From an uncultured Lachnospiraceae bacterium (GTDB lineage Bacteria > Bacillota > Clostridia > Lachnospirales > Lachnospiraceae), in the NCBI GenBank assembly GCA_946407725.1, contig CAMJPM010000026.1, positions 1-37,514 of the forward strand: 37,514 nt of DNA. The letters are read 5' to 3'. Positions within the stretch are counted from its first letter, which is position 1. Each line of letters opens with the position of its first letter. Below the pieces are notes generated by a model. The model saw only the letters and a program-made list of their open reading frames with translations, searched no databases and was not told the origin of the DNA. This document shows, in pieces, positions 16,639 through 26,190 of the stretch. The position numbers and the translations under genes are program-made.

Positions 16639-18158
16639 GATTTAAGTATCAATTTAAAAGAATATCCGTGTTTATTCTGATTCTCACTTTATGCTTTTCC
16701 TTGGAAAGCATAAATGGGCTTATTATTTATGCCGAAAAAACCACTTCGGAAAAGCTGGAGGAAGCAAAGAAGACAGAAGAGGATACGGAGGATAAGCTGG
16801 ATGAGACCAGTGACCGTCTGGAGGACTTAAAGGACAGCCAGACAGAGCTTAAAAATAATCTTTCAAATCTGAATAACAAGCTGGAGGGAGTTTCGGACAA
16901 GCTTGCGGGAATAGAAGAGGATATCAAAGAAAAAGAAGAAGAGATAAACGATACGGAAGCAGACCTGAAAGAGGCTGAAAAGAATGCTGCCGATCAGTAC
17001 AAATATATTAAAGCCAGGATACGTACACAGTATGAAAAGGGGAGATTAAGCTATCTGGATCTTTTCTTTAATACAAAGAATTTCAGTGATTTTCTGAACC
17101 GGGCAGAATACATATCCAGAGTAAATCAGTATGATCAGGCTATGCTGCAGCGTTATAAGGATAATATCGTAGACATAAAGAAAAAGAACAAGGTTCTTGT
17201 TTCCGAGAAGGAAAATCTGGATTCCCTCAGGGAAGATGCTGCGGCAGAGCAGAATAAGGTTCAGGAGATGGTGAATAACACCAAAAACTCCATAACAGCC
17301 TATGCGGGAGAGATATCTGTGGCAGAGGCGGAGGCTCTTGCCTATGAGGCCAAGCTGATCGCCGCCAGGAATACAGTCAGTGCCCTTAAAGAACAGCTGA
17401 AAAAGGAAGAAGAGCTGGCAAGGCTCTCCCAGCAGATGGCCAAGAGGTCATTAAATGAAGTGACCATAGGAGCCGGAGAAGAGGATATGCTGGCTGCCCT
17501 TATTCAGTGCGAAGCAGGGGGAGAACCCTGGGCCGGAAAGGTGGCAGTCGGTGCTGTAGTTATGAACAGGGTTATGAGCGGGGCTTTCCCCAATACCATC
17601 ACAGGGGTAATATACCAGTCAGGCCAGTTTGAACCTGTAAGCAGCGGGCGTTTTGCCATAGTCCTTTCCCAGGGGGCCAATTCAGAGTGTTATAAGGCTG
17701 CACGGGCTGCCATGAACGGACAGAATAATATCGGAGAATGCCTGTTTTTCCGTACCATAGTTCCCGGAATAAAGGGAACGATAATAGGGCATCATGTATT
17801 CTATCTCTACTGGACGGGTAAATACTCAGGCTATGGTACAGCAGATGATACACTGGAGACTGCAAAACCTTCCATGGAGTCTGAAGATGACGAAGAATAC
17901 ATAGAAGAAGAGGATGAATCCGAATCCGATGAGGATTCTTCCGACGAAGAACAGTCAGATGAGGACCTGGAAGAAGAACGCCGCAGGGAAGAAGAGCAAG
18001 AGGAAGAAGAACGGAGACGTGCAGAAGAAGAGCAGGAAGAAGAACGTAGACGCGCGGAAGAAGAGCAGGAAGAAGAAAAGCGGCATGAAGAAGAGCGGGA
18101 GGAGGAAGAGAAGCGTCAGGAAGAGCAAAGCGACGAGGAAAATAATTCAGACGGGTAA
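16635..18158 (+). CDS. Secreted coiled-coil protein with SleB-type cell wall hydrolase domain
   Basis: The 507-aa protein begins at TTG 16635 inside the rpiB stop. A signal peptide (about 1-33) precedes a long coiled coil (about 33-275) of the PcsB/CwlO N-terminal type. A Hydrolase_2/SleB domain (about 285-410) shows I-Q-C-E-A-G-G-E-P-W-A-G-K-V-A-V-G-A-V-V-M-N-R-V, with probable catalytic E293, and Q-F-E-P-V. The last 90 or so residues are almost only Glu, Arg, Gln, Asp and Ser. The SleB fold is a lytic transglycosylase of peptidoglycan. The coiled coil suggests control by a membrane partner in division or wall growth rather than spore germination, but this is inference. It converges with the DUF402 gene 19 nt away. 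Confidence 0.9.
   Translation: MRFKYQFKRISVFILILTLCFSLESINGLIIYAEKTTSEKLEEAKKTEEDTEDKLDETSDRLEDLKDSQTELKNNLSNLNNKLEGVSDKLAGIEEDIKEKEEEINDTEADLKEAEKNAADQYKYIKARIRTQYEKGRLSYLDLFFNTKNFSDFLNRAEYISRVNQYDQAMLQRYKDNIVDIKKKNKVLVSEKENLDSLREDAAAEQNKVQEMVNNTKNSITAYAGEISVAEAEALAYEAKLIAARNTVSALKEQLKKEEELARLSQQMAKRSLNEVTIGAGEEDMLAALIQCEAGGEPWAGKVAVGAVVMNRVMSGAFPNTITGVIYQSGQFEPVSSGRFAIVLSQGANSECYKAARAAMNGQNNIGECLFFRTIVPGIKGTIIGHHVFYLYWTGKYSGYGTADDTLETAKPSMESEDDEEYIEEEDESESDEDSSDEEQSDEDLEEERRREEEQEEEERRRAEEEQEEERRRAEEEQEEEKRHEEEREEEEKRQEEQSDEENNSDG
18003..18068 (+). repeat. Tandem 33-bp repeat coding for an E/R-rich tail
   Basis: Two adjacent 33-bp units (18003-18035 and 18036-18068) encode E-E-E-R-R-R-A-E-E-E-Q twice. 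A degenerate third unit follows, and related codons precede the pair. The unit keeps the reading frame, so copy number changes would only lengthen the charged helix of the SleB-type protein. Confidence 0.85.
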
Positions 18159-18177
18159 ATAATAAAGAATCGAGACG

Positions 18178-18657
18178 TCATACCCTCATTGTGATTTCCC
18201 GGGTGAGACTCTCGAAATGACCGTCGTATATTATATTCAAAAGCTTGGAAAGGCACCGGAGAGCCCGGCATACATCAGGTTCCGTGAGGGATCCGGCCTC
18301 CAGAGCCTGTTCAAATTCATCCAGATCAACAACCTTCACAAAGCCGTCCGGCATAACTATCACATCTGCCAGAAGATCCCTGAAAATATAAGAGTTGTCA
18401 TCAGAACGGTATTCAAAATCAATGATATCGCAGTACCAGTATACAAGAGAATTATCAGAACGAAGAAAACGGCTGACCTTATAGCCCTCCTGCAGGAAAT
18501 AGCATGAATATCCGTGATCGAATTCCTCCTTGGGATGAAGGGTTTTCCAGGAAGTGACGATTATCCGTTCACTTGCATAGATAACGATATCATCCTTCAA
18601 AGGGATACATTCTTCCGGTATTATGCGTTTCCTGTAGAGTAAGGGCTTATTATCCAT
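18178..18657 (-). CDS. DUF402 domain protein at the end of the ATP synthase operon
   Basis: The 159-aa protein fits DUF402. An N-terminal beta domain with K-D-D-I-V-I-Y-A is followed by W-Y-C-D-I-I-D-F-E-Y, an aspartate-rich D-L-L-A-D-V-I-V-M-P-D-G and V-V-D-L-D-E-F-E-Q-A-L, then a C-terminal helix. Characterised DUF402 proteins are nucleoside di- and triphosphate phosphatases or RNA-binding proteins, and the D-x-x-x-D-V and D-L-D-E residues are those expected to bind metal. The ATG lies 2 nt after the atpC stop, so it is the last gene of the atp operon. The start has only a weak AAGG-type site, so translation may depend on coupling. The 3' end converges on the SleB gene. Confidence 0.8.
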   Translation of the reverse strand: MDNKPLLYRKRIIPEECIPLKDDIVIYASERIIVTSWKTLHPKEEFDHGYSCYFLQEGYKVSRFLRSDNSLVYWYCDIIDFEYRSDDNSYIFRDLLADVIVMPDGFVKVVDLDEFEQALEAGSLTEPDVCRALRCLSKLLNIIYDGHFESLTREITMRV

Positions 18658-18659
18658 AT

Positions 18660-19079
18660 CTATTTCAGACCTTCTTTAAGAGAAGCGCTGCCGATACGAA
18701 CAAGGGCACGGTAAAGCTTGGCCTGGGCACGAACCCTTGCTTCGGCATCCAGCTTCGCGTCCTGAAGAGCTTTTTCAGCCTTTTCCTTGGCAGCCTTGGC
18801 CCGTTCCAGATCTATATTGTCACTCCATTCCCAGGTGGTGGGAAGGACGCGGCAGACACCGTTCATGACTGAGAGCATACCGCCTATACAGGCAGCAGTA
18901 CGTTCAGTGCCATCCTCCATAACCACGTGCGCTGTTCCCATTCCGATGGCAGTGCAGAAATTTGTGTGCCGTGCCAGAATTTCCACATCTCCGGCAATGG
19001 TGCGTAAAAGAAGCTTTTCCACGTTGCCGGAAAATGCCGGCCCGTCCATGGAAACTATGTCAAGCTGATATGATGACAT
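18660..19079 (-). CDS. atpC: ATP synthase F1 epsilon subunit
   Basis: The 139-aa protein has the epsilon beta-sandwich (about 1-86) starting Y-Q-L-D-I-V-S-M-D-G-P-A-F-S-G and a G-M-L-S-V segment. A two-helix C-terminus (about 92-135) rich in Ala, Lys and Glu contains A-K-A-A-K-E-K-A-E-K-A-L. Epsilon sits on the central stalk and its helices can inhibit ATP hydrolysis. ATG 19079 follows AGGAGG with 5 nt spacing. A 143-nt gap with two hairpins separates it from atpD upstream, the largest gap in the operon. That gap may lower or separately set epsilon synthesis. Confidence 0.95.
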   Translation of the reverse strand: MSSYQLDIVSMDGPAFSGNVEKLLLRTIAGDVEILARHTNFCTAIGMGTAHVVMEDGTERTAACIGGMLSVMNGVCRVLPTTWEWSDNIDLERAKAAKEKAEKALQDAKLDAEARVRAQAKLYRALVRIGSASLKEGLK

Positions 19080-19105
19080 TTTACCTCCTGAGTTATCAAT
19101 TTACC

Positions 19106-19142
19106 GTATCTATTCAGAACCCTTCGGATTCTGAATAGATAC
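19106..19142 (-). repeat. Palindromic repeat with UUCG-type loop, copy 1
   Basis: GTATCTATTCAGAA (19106-19119) pairs perfectly with TTCTGAATAGATAC (19129-19142), and the tip contains C-TTCG-G. It lies between atpD and atpC. A near-identical element occurs at 34704-34738 between glgD and pth. No T-run follows on the minus strand, so it is more like a REP-type or mRNA-processing element than a plain terminator. Confidence 0.8.
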
Positions 19143-19186
19143 GCGCATTCGGCTCATTATAGTCGTGCTTTGTACCTCATAATACC

Positions 19187-19217
19187 CCTCATCCGTCAGC
19201 TTCGCTGACAGGTGAGG
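19187..19217 (-). repeat. Second hairpin between atpD and atpC
   Basis: CCTCA (19187-19191) pairs with TGAGG (19213-19217), and the inner stem GTCAGC (19195-19200) pairs with GCTGAC (19204-19209) over a TTC loop. It lies 5 nt after the atpD stop on the minus strand. It could protect the upstream mRNA or attenuate transcription. Confidence 0.7.
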
Positions 19218-19222
19218 TTTAT

Positions 19223-20659
<1,437 letters not shown>

Positions 20660-20686
20660 TCAGAACCTTTCTTAAGAGCGCTTCAG

Positions 20687-20701
20687 GATGACAGCGTCAT
20701 C
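20687..20701 (-). repeat. Short palindrome at the atpG 3' end
   Basis: GATGAC-AGC-GTCATC spans 20687-20701 and touches the atpG stop. The same gap (20621-20699) also holds TTCAGAACCTTTC (20659-20671), close to the core of the UUCG-type repeat seen at 19106 and 34704. It may be a decayed copy or a small RNA-processing hairpin. Confidence 0.45.
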
Positions 20702-21563
20702 ATGTCTCCTCCGCACCTGCAACGATCTCCGTGATCTCCTGGGTAATACCGGCCTGACGGGCACGGTTGTAGTAGAGATTCAGCTTTTCGATGAGCTCTG
20801 CGGCATTATCCGTTGCGGATTCCATGGCAGTACGTCTCGCAGCAAGTTCACTGGCAACGGAAACATTGATACTGGAATAGAGAAGCCCGGCCAGATACTC
20901 GGGAACTATCTCGTTAAATACGGTTTCGCTGTCCGGCTCATAGAGGATCAGGTCTCTGGGCTTAACATAGTCCCTGCCGTCATCTACCTCCACAAAGTCA
21001 GATAAAGGAAGCATGGAACTGGCTTCCGGAACCTGAGAAAGCATGGAAATAAAATTCGTGTAGCATAGGAAAACGTGTCCAAATTCCCCTTCACGGTAGG
21101 CTCTGCACATGAGCTTGCCTATCTCGAAGCAGTCATTTATGCCTATACGGGCCACTTCAGCGTAAGCCTCGGAATAGATGGGTATATTGCGGTGCTTGAA
21201 AAATTCCACAGACTTTTTACCTATGGGAAGAACCTCAATATCCCGGCCCTTTATTTCACTCTCCATAAACTTGAACAGGTTGGAGTTGTATCCGCCTGCC
21301 ATACCACGGTCACCGGCAATGACTACGTAGAGCCATTTATCATTACTGCCCGGCCTGGTGTAAGGAGAACCGAAATCCAGATTTCCGTGGGCAATGTCAG
21401 TAAGTGTGTCCTTTAATGTCTTTAAGTAGGGCTTACTGGCATCTGCTTTCTCTTTGGCTTTTCTGAGCTTTGAAGCTGCCACCAGCTGCATGGCCTTTGT
21501 GGTCTGCATGGTGGTTTCCACACTCTTTATACGGAGCTTCACAGCCTTCATATTTGCAGCCAT
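20700..21563 (-). CDS. atpG: ATP synthase F1 gamma subunit
   Basis: The 287-aa central shaft starts with M-A-A-N-M-K-A-V-K-L-R-I-K-S-V-E-T-T-x-Q-T-T-K-A-M-x-L-V-A-A-S-K-L-R, a clear gamma N-terminal helix. It ends with the conserved C-terminal helix A-M-E-S-A-T-D-N-A-x-E-L-I, then L-Y-Y-N-R-A-R-Q-A-x-I-T-Q-E-I-T-E-I-V-A-G-A. G-D-R-G-M-A-G-G-Y-N-S-N lies near residue 79. The ATG has an ideal AAAGGAGG. It lies 12 nt after atpA. Gamma rotates with the c-ring to drive conformational change in alpha/beta. Confidence 0.97.
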   Translation of the reverse strand: MAANMKAVKLRIKSVETTMQTTKAMQLVAASKLRKAKEKADASKPYLKTLKDTLTDIAHGNLDFGSPYTRPGSNDKWLYVVIAGDRGMAGGYNSNLFKFMESEIKGRDIEVLPIGKKSVEFFKHRNIPIYSEAYAEVARIGINDCFEIGKLMCRAYREGEFGHVFLCYTNFISMLSQVPEASSMLPLSDFVEVDDGRDYVKPRDLILYEPDSETVFNEIVPEYLAGLLYSSINVSVASELAARRTAMESATDNAAELIEKLNLYYNRARQAGITQEITEIVAGAEET

Positions 21564-21575
21564 GTAGTTCCTCCT

Positions 21576-23099
21576 TTAAGCCTTCTTCTTTAAAAATTCA
21601 GAAGTGTATGTGTTAAGAGCGGATTTAAGCTTCTCGCTGTCTGCGTCTTCCAGCTTTCCGGTATTTCTGATGGCATCCATTGCAGCTTTTCCGTCCGGAG
21701 AATTGTCCAGGAACTCAAAGAGCCCTGCTTCATATTCTTTGATATCGGAAGCATTTACATCTGCAAGGATATTATTGATAACGGCGTAGAGAATGGCAAC
21801 CTGCTTCTCAACGCTTACCGGTGCGCTCTTATTCTGTTTCAAAACTTCCACGATACGTTCACCCTGTGCCAGACGGGACTTGGTGTCCTCGTCCAGGTCG
21901 GAGCCGAACTGGGCGAAGCTCTGGAGCTCTCTGTACTGTGAGTATATGAGCTTCAGGGTTCCCGCAACCTTTTTCATGGCCTTGATCTGGGCATTACCGC
22001 CGACACGGGATACGGAAATACCGGGGTTAACCGCCGGCATGATACCGGAATGGAAAAGCTCGGTCTCCAGGAATATCTGACCGTCGGTGATGGAGATAAC
22101 GTTTGTGGGAATGTATGCAGAAACGTCTCCTGCCTGGGTCTCGATAATGGGAAGTGCGGTAAGGGAACCGCCGCCCTTTTCATTGGAAAGCTTGGCTGCG
22201 CGCTCTAAAAGCCTTGAATGGAGATAGAATACGTCTCCGGGATAAGCTTCACGACCCGGGGGCCTTCTGATAAGCAGGGAAAGTGCCCTGTAAGCCACAG
22301 CGTGTTTTGAAAGATCATCATAGATGATGAGAACATGCTTTCCCTTATTCATGAAGTATTCACCCATGGTACAGCCTGAATAGGGGGCGATATACTGAAG
22401 GGGGCTGGGTTCTGAAGCGGTTGCAGCTACAACTATGGTGTAATCCATGGCGCCGCCGTCCTTGAGATCGGCCACAAGGGAGGTCACTGTGGACCTTTTC
22501 TGTCCGATAGCTACATAAATACAGATAACATCCCCGCCCTTCTGGTTAAGAATGGTATCCATTGCTATACTGGTCTTACCTGTCTGACGGTCTCCGATGA
22601 TGAGCTCTCTCTGTCCTCTTCCGATAGGGATCATGGAATCGATAGCTTTGATACCTGTCTGCAGGGGCTCTTTAACCGGCTGTCTGTCTATTATGCCGGG
22701 AGCCGGAGATTCAACCGCACGGTATTCGTCAGACTCAATAGGACCTGCACCGTCGATGGGCTGACCGATGGCATTAACAACACGGCCTATCATCTTTTCA
22801 CCCACGGGAACAGAAACCACCCTTCCGGTGCGCTTTACAGTCTGTCCTTCGTTAATACCGGTATCCTCTCCGAATAAAACTGCTGAAACTACTGTTTCTT
22901 CGAGGTTCTGGGCCATACCAAAGGTGCCGTTCTCAAATTCCAGAAGCTCTCCCGACATACAGTTCAAAAGACCGCTGACACGGGCGATACCGTCTCCAAC
23001 GGTGAGAACCGAACCGGTTTCATTCTGAATAATGGCATTTTGATAATTCTTTATCTGGCTCCGGATAACCTCGGAAATCTTTTCCGGTTTTAATTCCAT
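21576..23099 (-). CDS. atpA: ATP synthase F1 alpha subunit
   Basis: This 507-aa non-catalytic nucleotide-binding subunit has the P-loop G-D-R-Q-T-G-K-T (169-176). It also shows [15 protein letters not shown] just before it, [31 protein letters not shown], and S-V-S-R-V-G-G-x-A-Q that carries the arginine finger near 365. The first 25 residues form the helix that binds the delta subunit. ATG 23099 follows AGGAGG. It lies 11 nt after atpH. Length and motifs are standard. Confidence 0.98.
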   Translation of the reverse strand: MELKPEKISEVIRSQIKNYQNAIIQNETGSVLTVGDGIARVSGLLNCMSGELLEFENGTFGMAQNLEETVVSAVLFGEDTGINEGQTVKRTGRVVSVPVGEKMIGRVVNAIGQPIDGAGPIESDEYRAVESPAPGIIDRQPVKEPLQTGIKAIDSMIPIGRGQRELIIGDRQTGKTSIAMDTILNQKGGDVICIYVAIGQKRSTVTSLVADLKDGGAMDYTIVVAATASEPSPLQYIAPYSGCTMGEYFMNKGKHVLIIYDDLSKHAVAYRALSLLIRRPPGREAYPGDVFYLHSRLLERAAKLSNEKGGGSLTALPIIETQAGDVSAYIPTNVISITDGQIFLETELFHSGIMPAVNPGISVSRVGGNAQIKAMKKVAGTLKLIYSQYRELQSFAQFGSDLDEDTKSRLAQGERIVEVLKQNKSAPVSVEKQVAILYAVINNILADVNASDIKEYEAGLFEFLDNSPDGKAAMDAIRNTGKLEDADSEKLKSALNTYTSEFLKKKA

Positions 23100-23110
23100 T
23101 AATTAACCTC

Positions 23111-23650
23111 CTATAGGACGATATCGTCCACTCTGCGCCTCAGTTCATTTAAGCGGCCCTGAACAGAACCGTCATAGAGTCTGCCTTCCACAAGAACCTT
23201 CATGCCGCCAAGCAGCGCAGCGTCCGTTTTTTCCGTAAGTATAACCTTTTTACCCGTAATACCCTCAAGCCTGGTTTTAAGTGCGGCCCGTTCATCCTCA
23301 CTTAAGCCTCCGGGAGTTATGGCAACAGCATCACAGATGCCTCTGTCTCCGTTAAATAAAGAACGGTAGGTACGGAAGCATGAGCTGAACTCTCTTAAAA
23401 AGCCCTTCTCCACAAGGATCTTTATGAAGTTAAGGAGATAGACATTGATATCCGTTCCAAAGGCTTCATCCAGAAGCTTCAGCCGCTCATTTCTCGGAAT
23501 GGAAGGCTCTGAAAGAAGCCGGATATAATCGGGATTATCCTTTAAGATAGTATTAACTGTCTCCATTTCAGAAAGGACAGCCTCATCCACTCCCTCTGCC
23601 TTTGCCAGGTCATAGAGGCTTTTACCATATATATCCCCGGCTTTTGTCAT
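23111..23650 (-). CDS. atpH: ATP synthase F1 delta subunit
   Basis: The 179-aa protein has the delta/OSCP helical N-domain (A-G-D-I-Y-G-K-S-L-Y-D-L-A near residue 3, L-S-E-P-S-I-P-R-N-E-R) and a C-terminal part with T-E-K-T-D-A-A-L-L-G-G-M-K-V-L-V-E-G-R-L-Y-D-G-S-V-Q-G-R-L, the typical ending. It joins F1 to the peripheral stalk. The ATG overlaps the atpF stop by 4 nt (ATGA), giving tight coupling. The identification rests on this ending and on operon position. Confidence 0.95.
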   Translation of the reverse strand: MTKAGDIYGKSLYDLAKAEGVDEAVLSEMETVNTILKDNPDYIRLLSEPSIPRNERLKLLDEAFGTDINVYLLNFIKILVEKGFLREFSSCFRTYRSLFNGDRGICDAVAITPGGLSEDERAALKTRLEGITGKKVILTEKTDAALLGGMKVLVEGRLYDGSVQGRLNELRRRVDDIVL

Positions 23651-24150
23651 GATGCCTCACCTACCTTGCTGATGAAGTCATTGATAAGCTTCCTGTGGTC
23701 TTCCTCGTTGATCTCTTTTTCAACGACTTTTCCGGCGATATCGAGAGCAAGGGAACTGATCTCATCCTTTGCCTCATTGACAGCCTTCTTCTTTTCCTGC
23801 TCAATGTCAGCTGCAGCCTTCACCTTAATATCATGAGCCTCATTTTCGGCGTCCTTTATCATCTTATCGGCAGCAGCCTGTGCATCCTTCTTTGCATCGG
23901 AAATGATCTGGGCAGCTTCGGCCTTTGCACCCTGCATATGCCCTTCATATTCTTCACGGATCTTGTCTGCATCCGCTTTGGCTTCCTTTGCCTCGTTTAT
24001 CTCCTTGTCGGTAAGCGCCTGCCTTTTGGCGAGGATGTCATTCACCGGCTTGAAGAGAAAACGCTTAATAAGATACATCTGGATGAACAGGTTGAGGATC
24101 TGGGCTATGAATGTCCAGGGTATGATTGTAACTAATGCCTGTGTTTCCAT
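23647..24150 (-). CDS. atpF: ATP synthase Fo b subunit
   Basis: The 167-aa protein has one N-terminal membrane helix (about 8-30, I-I-P-W-T-F-I-A-Q-I-L-N-L-F-I-Q-M-Y-L-I) followed by K-R-F-L-F-K-P-V, the usual b-subunit membrane exit. The rest is a highly charged Ala/Lys/Glu/Asp helix that forms the peripheral stalk dimer. A single b gene is present, so a homodimer is expected. ATG 24150 has only a modest GTGAG-type site. It lies 31 nt after atpE and overlaps atpH by 4 nt. Confidence 0.95.
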   Translation of the reverse strand: METQALVTIIPWTFIAQILNLFIQMYLIKRFLFKPVNDILAKRQALTDKEINEAKEAKADADKIREEYEGHMQGAKAEAAQIISDAKKDAQAAADKMIKDAENEAHDIKVKAAADIEQEKKKAVNEAKDEISSLALDIAGKVVEKEINEEDHRKLINDFISKVGEAS

Positions 24151-24181
24151 TGGATCTCACTTTCTTAAGAATCGTGCCTGA

Positions 24182-25272
<1,091 letters not shown>

Positions 25273-25317
25273 TACTGCTTATGCCACCTGCCTTTCTGTG
25301 ATTTCCGGTGATAAGGG

Positions 25318-25731
25318 TCACAACAGTTGTTTTTTTGCCGATATGATACCGCGGCATTTGATCAGGATGCTCGGAAAAAACAGTGGAATGAGCCCTGCTG
25401 CTCCGTTAAAAAACGGAAGAGCAAAAGCAAGTACCACCCAGATGAGCTGCAGGAGCATCCTGTTTCTGTAGCTCACGGTCATGATACTTCTCGCCTTTCC
25501 TTCGTCTTCAACGGATGTGACCTTCTGAACCGTAAGGGCCATCCAGAAAAAATTCAGAACGGCGATGATACATCCAAGGATCCCGCTAACCAGTACAATT
25601 GGTACAAGCGGAATCTGATAAGGACCGAATTTATCAAGTAAAAAGAAAAGAAGCAGCATAATGACCGTAAGAACCAGGCAGCCTGCGGAGATAAACATGG
25701 TCTCCTTTTTTACTGCTTCCTGTAATTTCAT
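25318..25731 (-). CDS. atpI: ATP synthase subunit I-like membrane protein
   Basis: The 137-aa protein has four predicted membrane helices (about 11-33, 41-66, 90-110 and 111-128) with short basic loops, the size and topology of AtpI/subunit I proteins, which help c-ring assembly or ion supply. Sequence similarity is weak and the call rests mainly on position between the atpZ-like gene and atpB. There is no clear ribosome binding site close to ATG 25731; AAAGG lies about 15 nt away. Translation may be low or coupled to the gene in front, which ends 20 nt upstream. Confidence 0.7.
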   Translation of the reverse strand: MKLQEAVKKETMFISAGCLVLTVIMLLLFFLLDKFGPYQIPLVPIVLVSGILGCIIAVLNFFWMALTVQKVTSVEDEGKARSIMTVSYRNRMLLQLIWVVLAFALPFFNGAAGLIPLFFPSILIKCRGIISAKKQLL

Positions 25732-25751
25732 AAAAAATGACCGGACCTTTC

Positions 25752-26057
25752 TTATATATGGTGGTTAAAATAAACACCCTTTCTGTTGACACGGGAAGAT
25801 TTTTTTTCTTCCTTTTTTAATACGAAAAGGTAGAATTTATATGCAGTCATGAATGAGGCACCCAGTCCCATTATAAAACCCGGGATATATACCCATGCGC
25901 CGGCAAAGCCATGCGATACGAGCATATAACATAAAACCACACATATTATGACCGGCATGATAAGGGAAAGACCAAACTGTCCGATAAGAACAAAATTATT
26001 AAATATTTTTAGACGTTCTCCAGTCCTGTTATTCTCAGAAATGACACTTTCCCCCAA
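25752..26057 (-). CDS. atpZ: AtpZ/AtpI-like small membrane protein, first gene of the atp operon
   Basis: The protein is about 101 aa with two membrane helices and the pattern G-Q-F-G-L-S-L-I-M-P-V-I, close to AtpZ proteins that precede many Firmicutes atp operons. A frame open to GTG 26072 would give 106 aa. I prefer TTG 26057, because AGGAG lies 4 nt in front of it and because the promoter -10 (26075-26080) puts the transcript start near 26068, downstream of the GTG. The leader would then be only about 10 nt. Known AtpZ proteins act in c-ring assembly or Mg/Ca transport with AtpI; the role here is inferred from position. Confidence 0.7.
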   Translation of the reverse strand: MGESVISENNRTGERLKIFNNFVLIGQFGLSLIMPVIICVVLCYMLVSHGFAGAWVYIPGFIMGLGASFMTAYKFYLFVLKKEEKKSSRVNRKGVYFNHHI

Positions 26058-26074
26058 TAAACTCCTATTCACCT

Positions 26075-26103
26075 ATTTTACATTATTGATTTTTTGTAGT
26101 CAA
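26075..26103 (-). promoter_or_regulatory. Promoter of the ATP synthase operon
   Basis: On the minus strand TTGACT (26098-26103) and TAAAAT (26075-26080) are exactly 17 nt apart, a near-consensus sigma-A promoter. The start near 26068 is what fixes the TTG start of the first gene. Confidence 0.7.
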
Positions 26104-26108
26104 TAATG
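26081..26108. promoter_or_regulatory. Perfect inverted repeat overlapping the atp promoter
   Basis: CATTATTGA (26081-26089) and TCAATAATG (26100-26108) form a 9-10-9 repeat. One arm covers the -35 box and the other fills the spacer beside the -10. This is the layout of a repressor operator; the binding protein is unknown. Confidence 0.5.
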
Positions 26109-26151
26109 ATTTTTCCCATATCATATTATGCAGGCTGCACAATAATCCTCA

Positions 26152-26180
26152 TTGACATTAAAGGATGCAAATAATAACAT
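26152..26180 (+). promoter_or_regulatory. Candidate promoter for the divergent 841-aa gene
   Basis: TTGACA (26152-26157) and TAACAT (26175-26180) are 17 nt apart. The start would fall only a few bases before ATG 26191, giving a nearly leaderless transcript, and no ribosome binding site is visible there. Confidence 0.45.
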
Positions 26181-26190
26181 AATAATACCT

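Noticed and set aside
17956-18130. CRISPR-like or minisatellite array
   Set aside because: The repeats have no spacers, keep the reading frame and code for the charged tail of the hydrolase.
19106-19142. Simple intrinsic terminator after atpD
   Set aside because: No T-run follows on the minus strand, and atpC and the DUF402 gene must be read through it; a similar copy elsewhere favours a repeat element.
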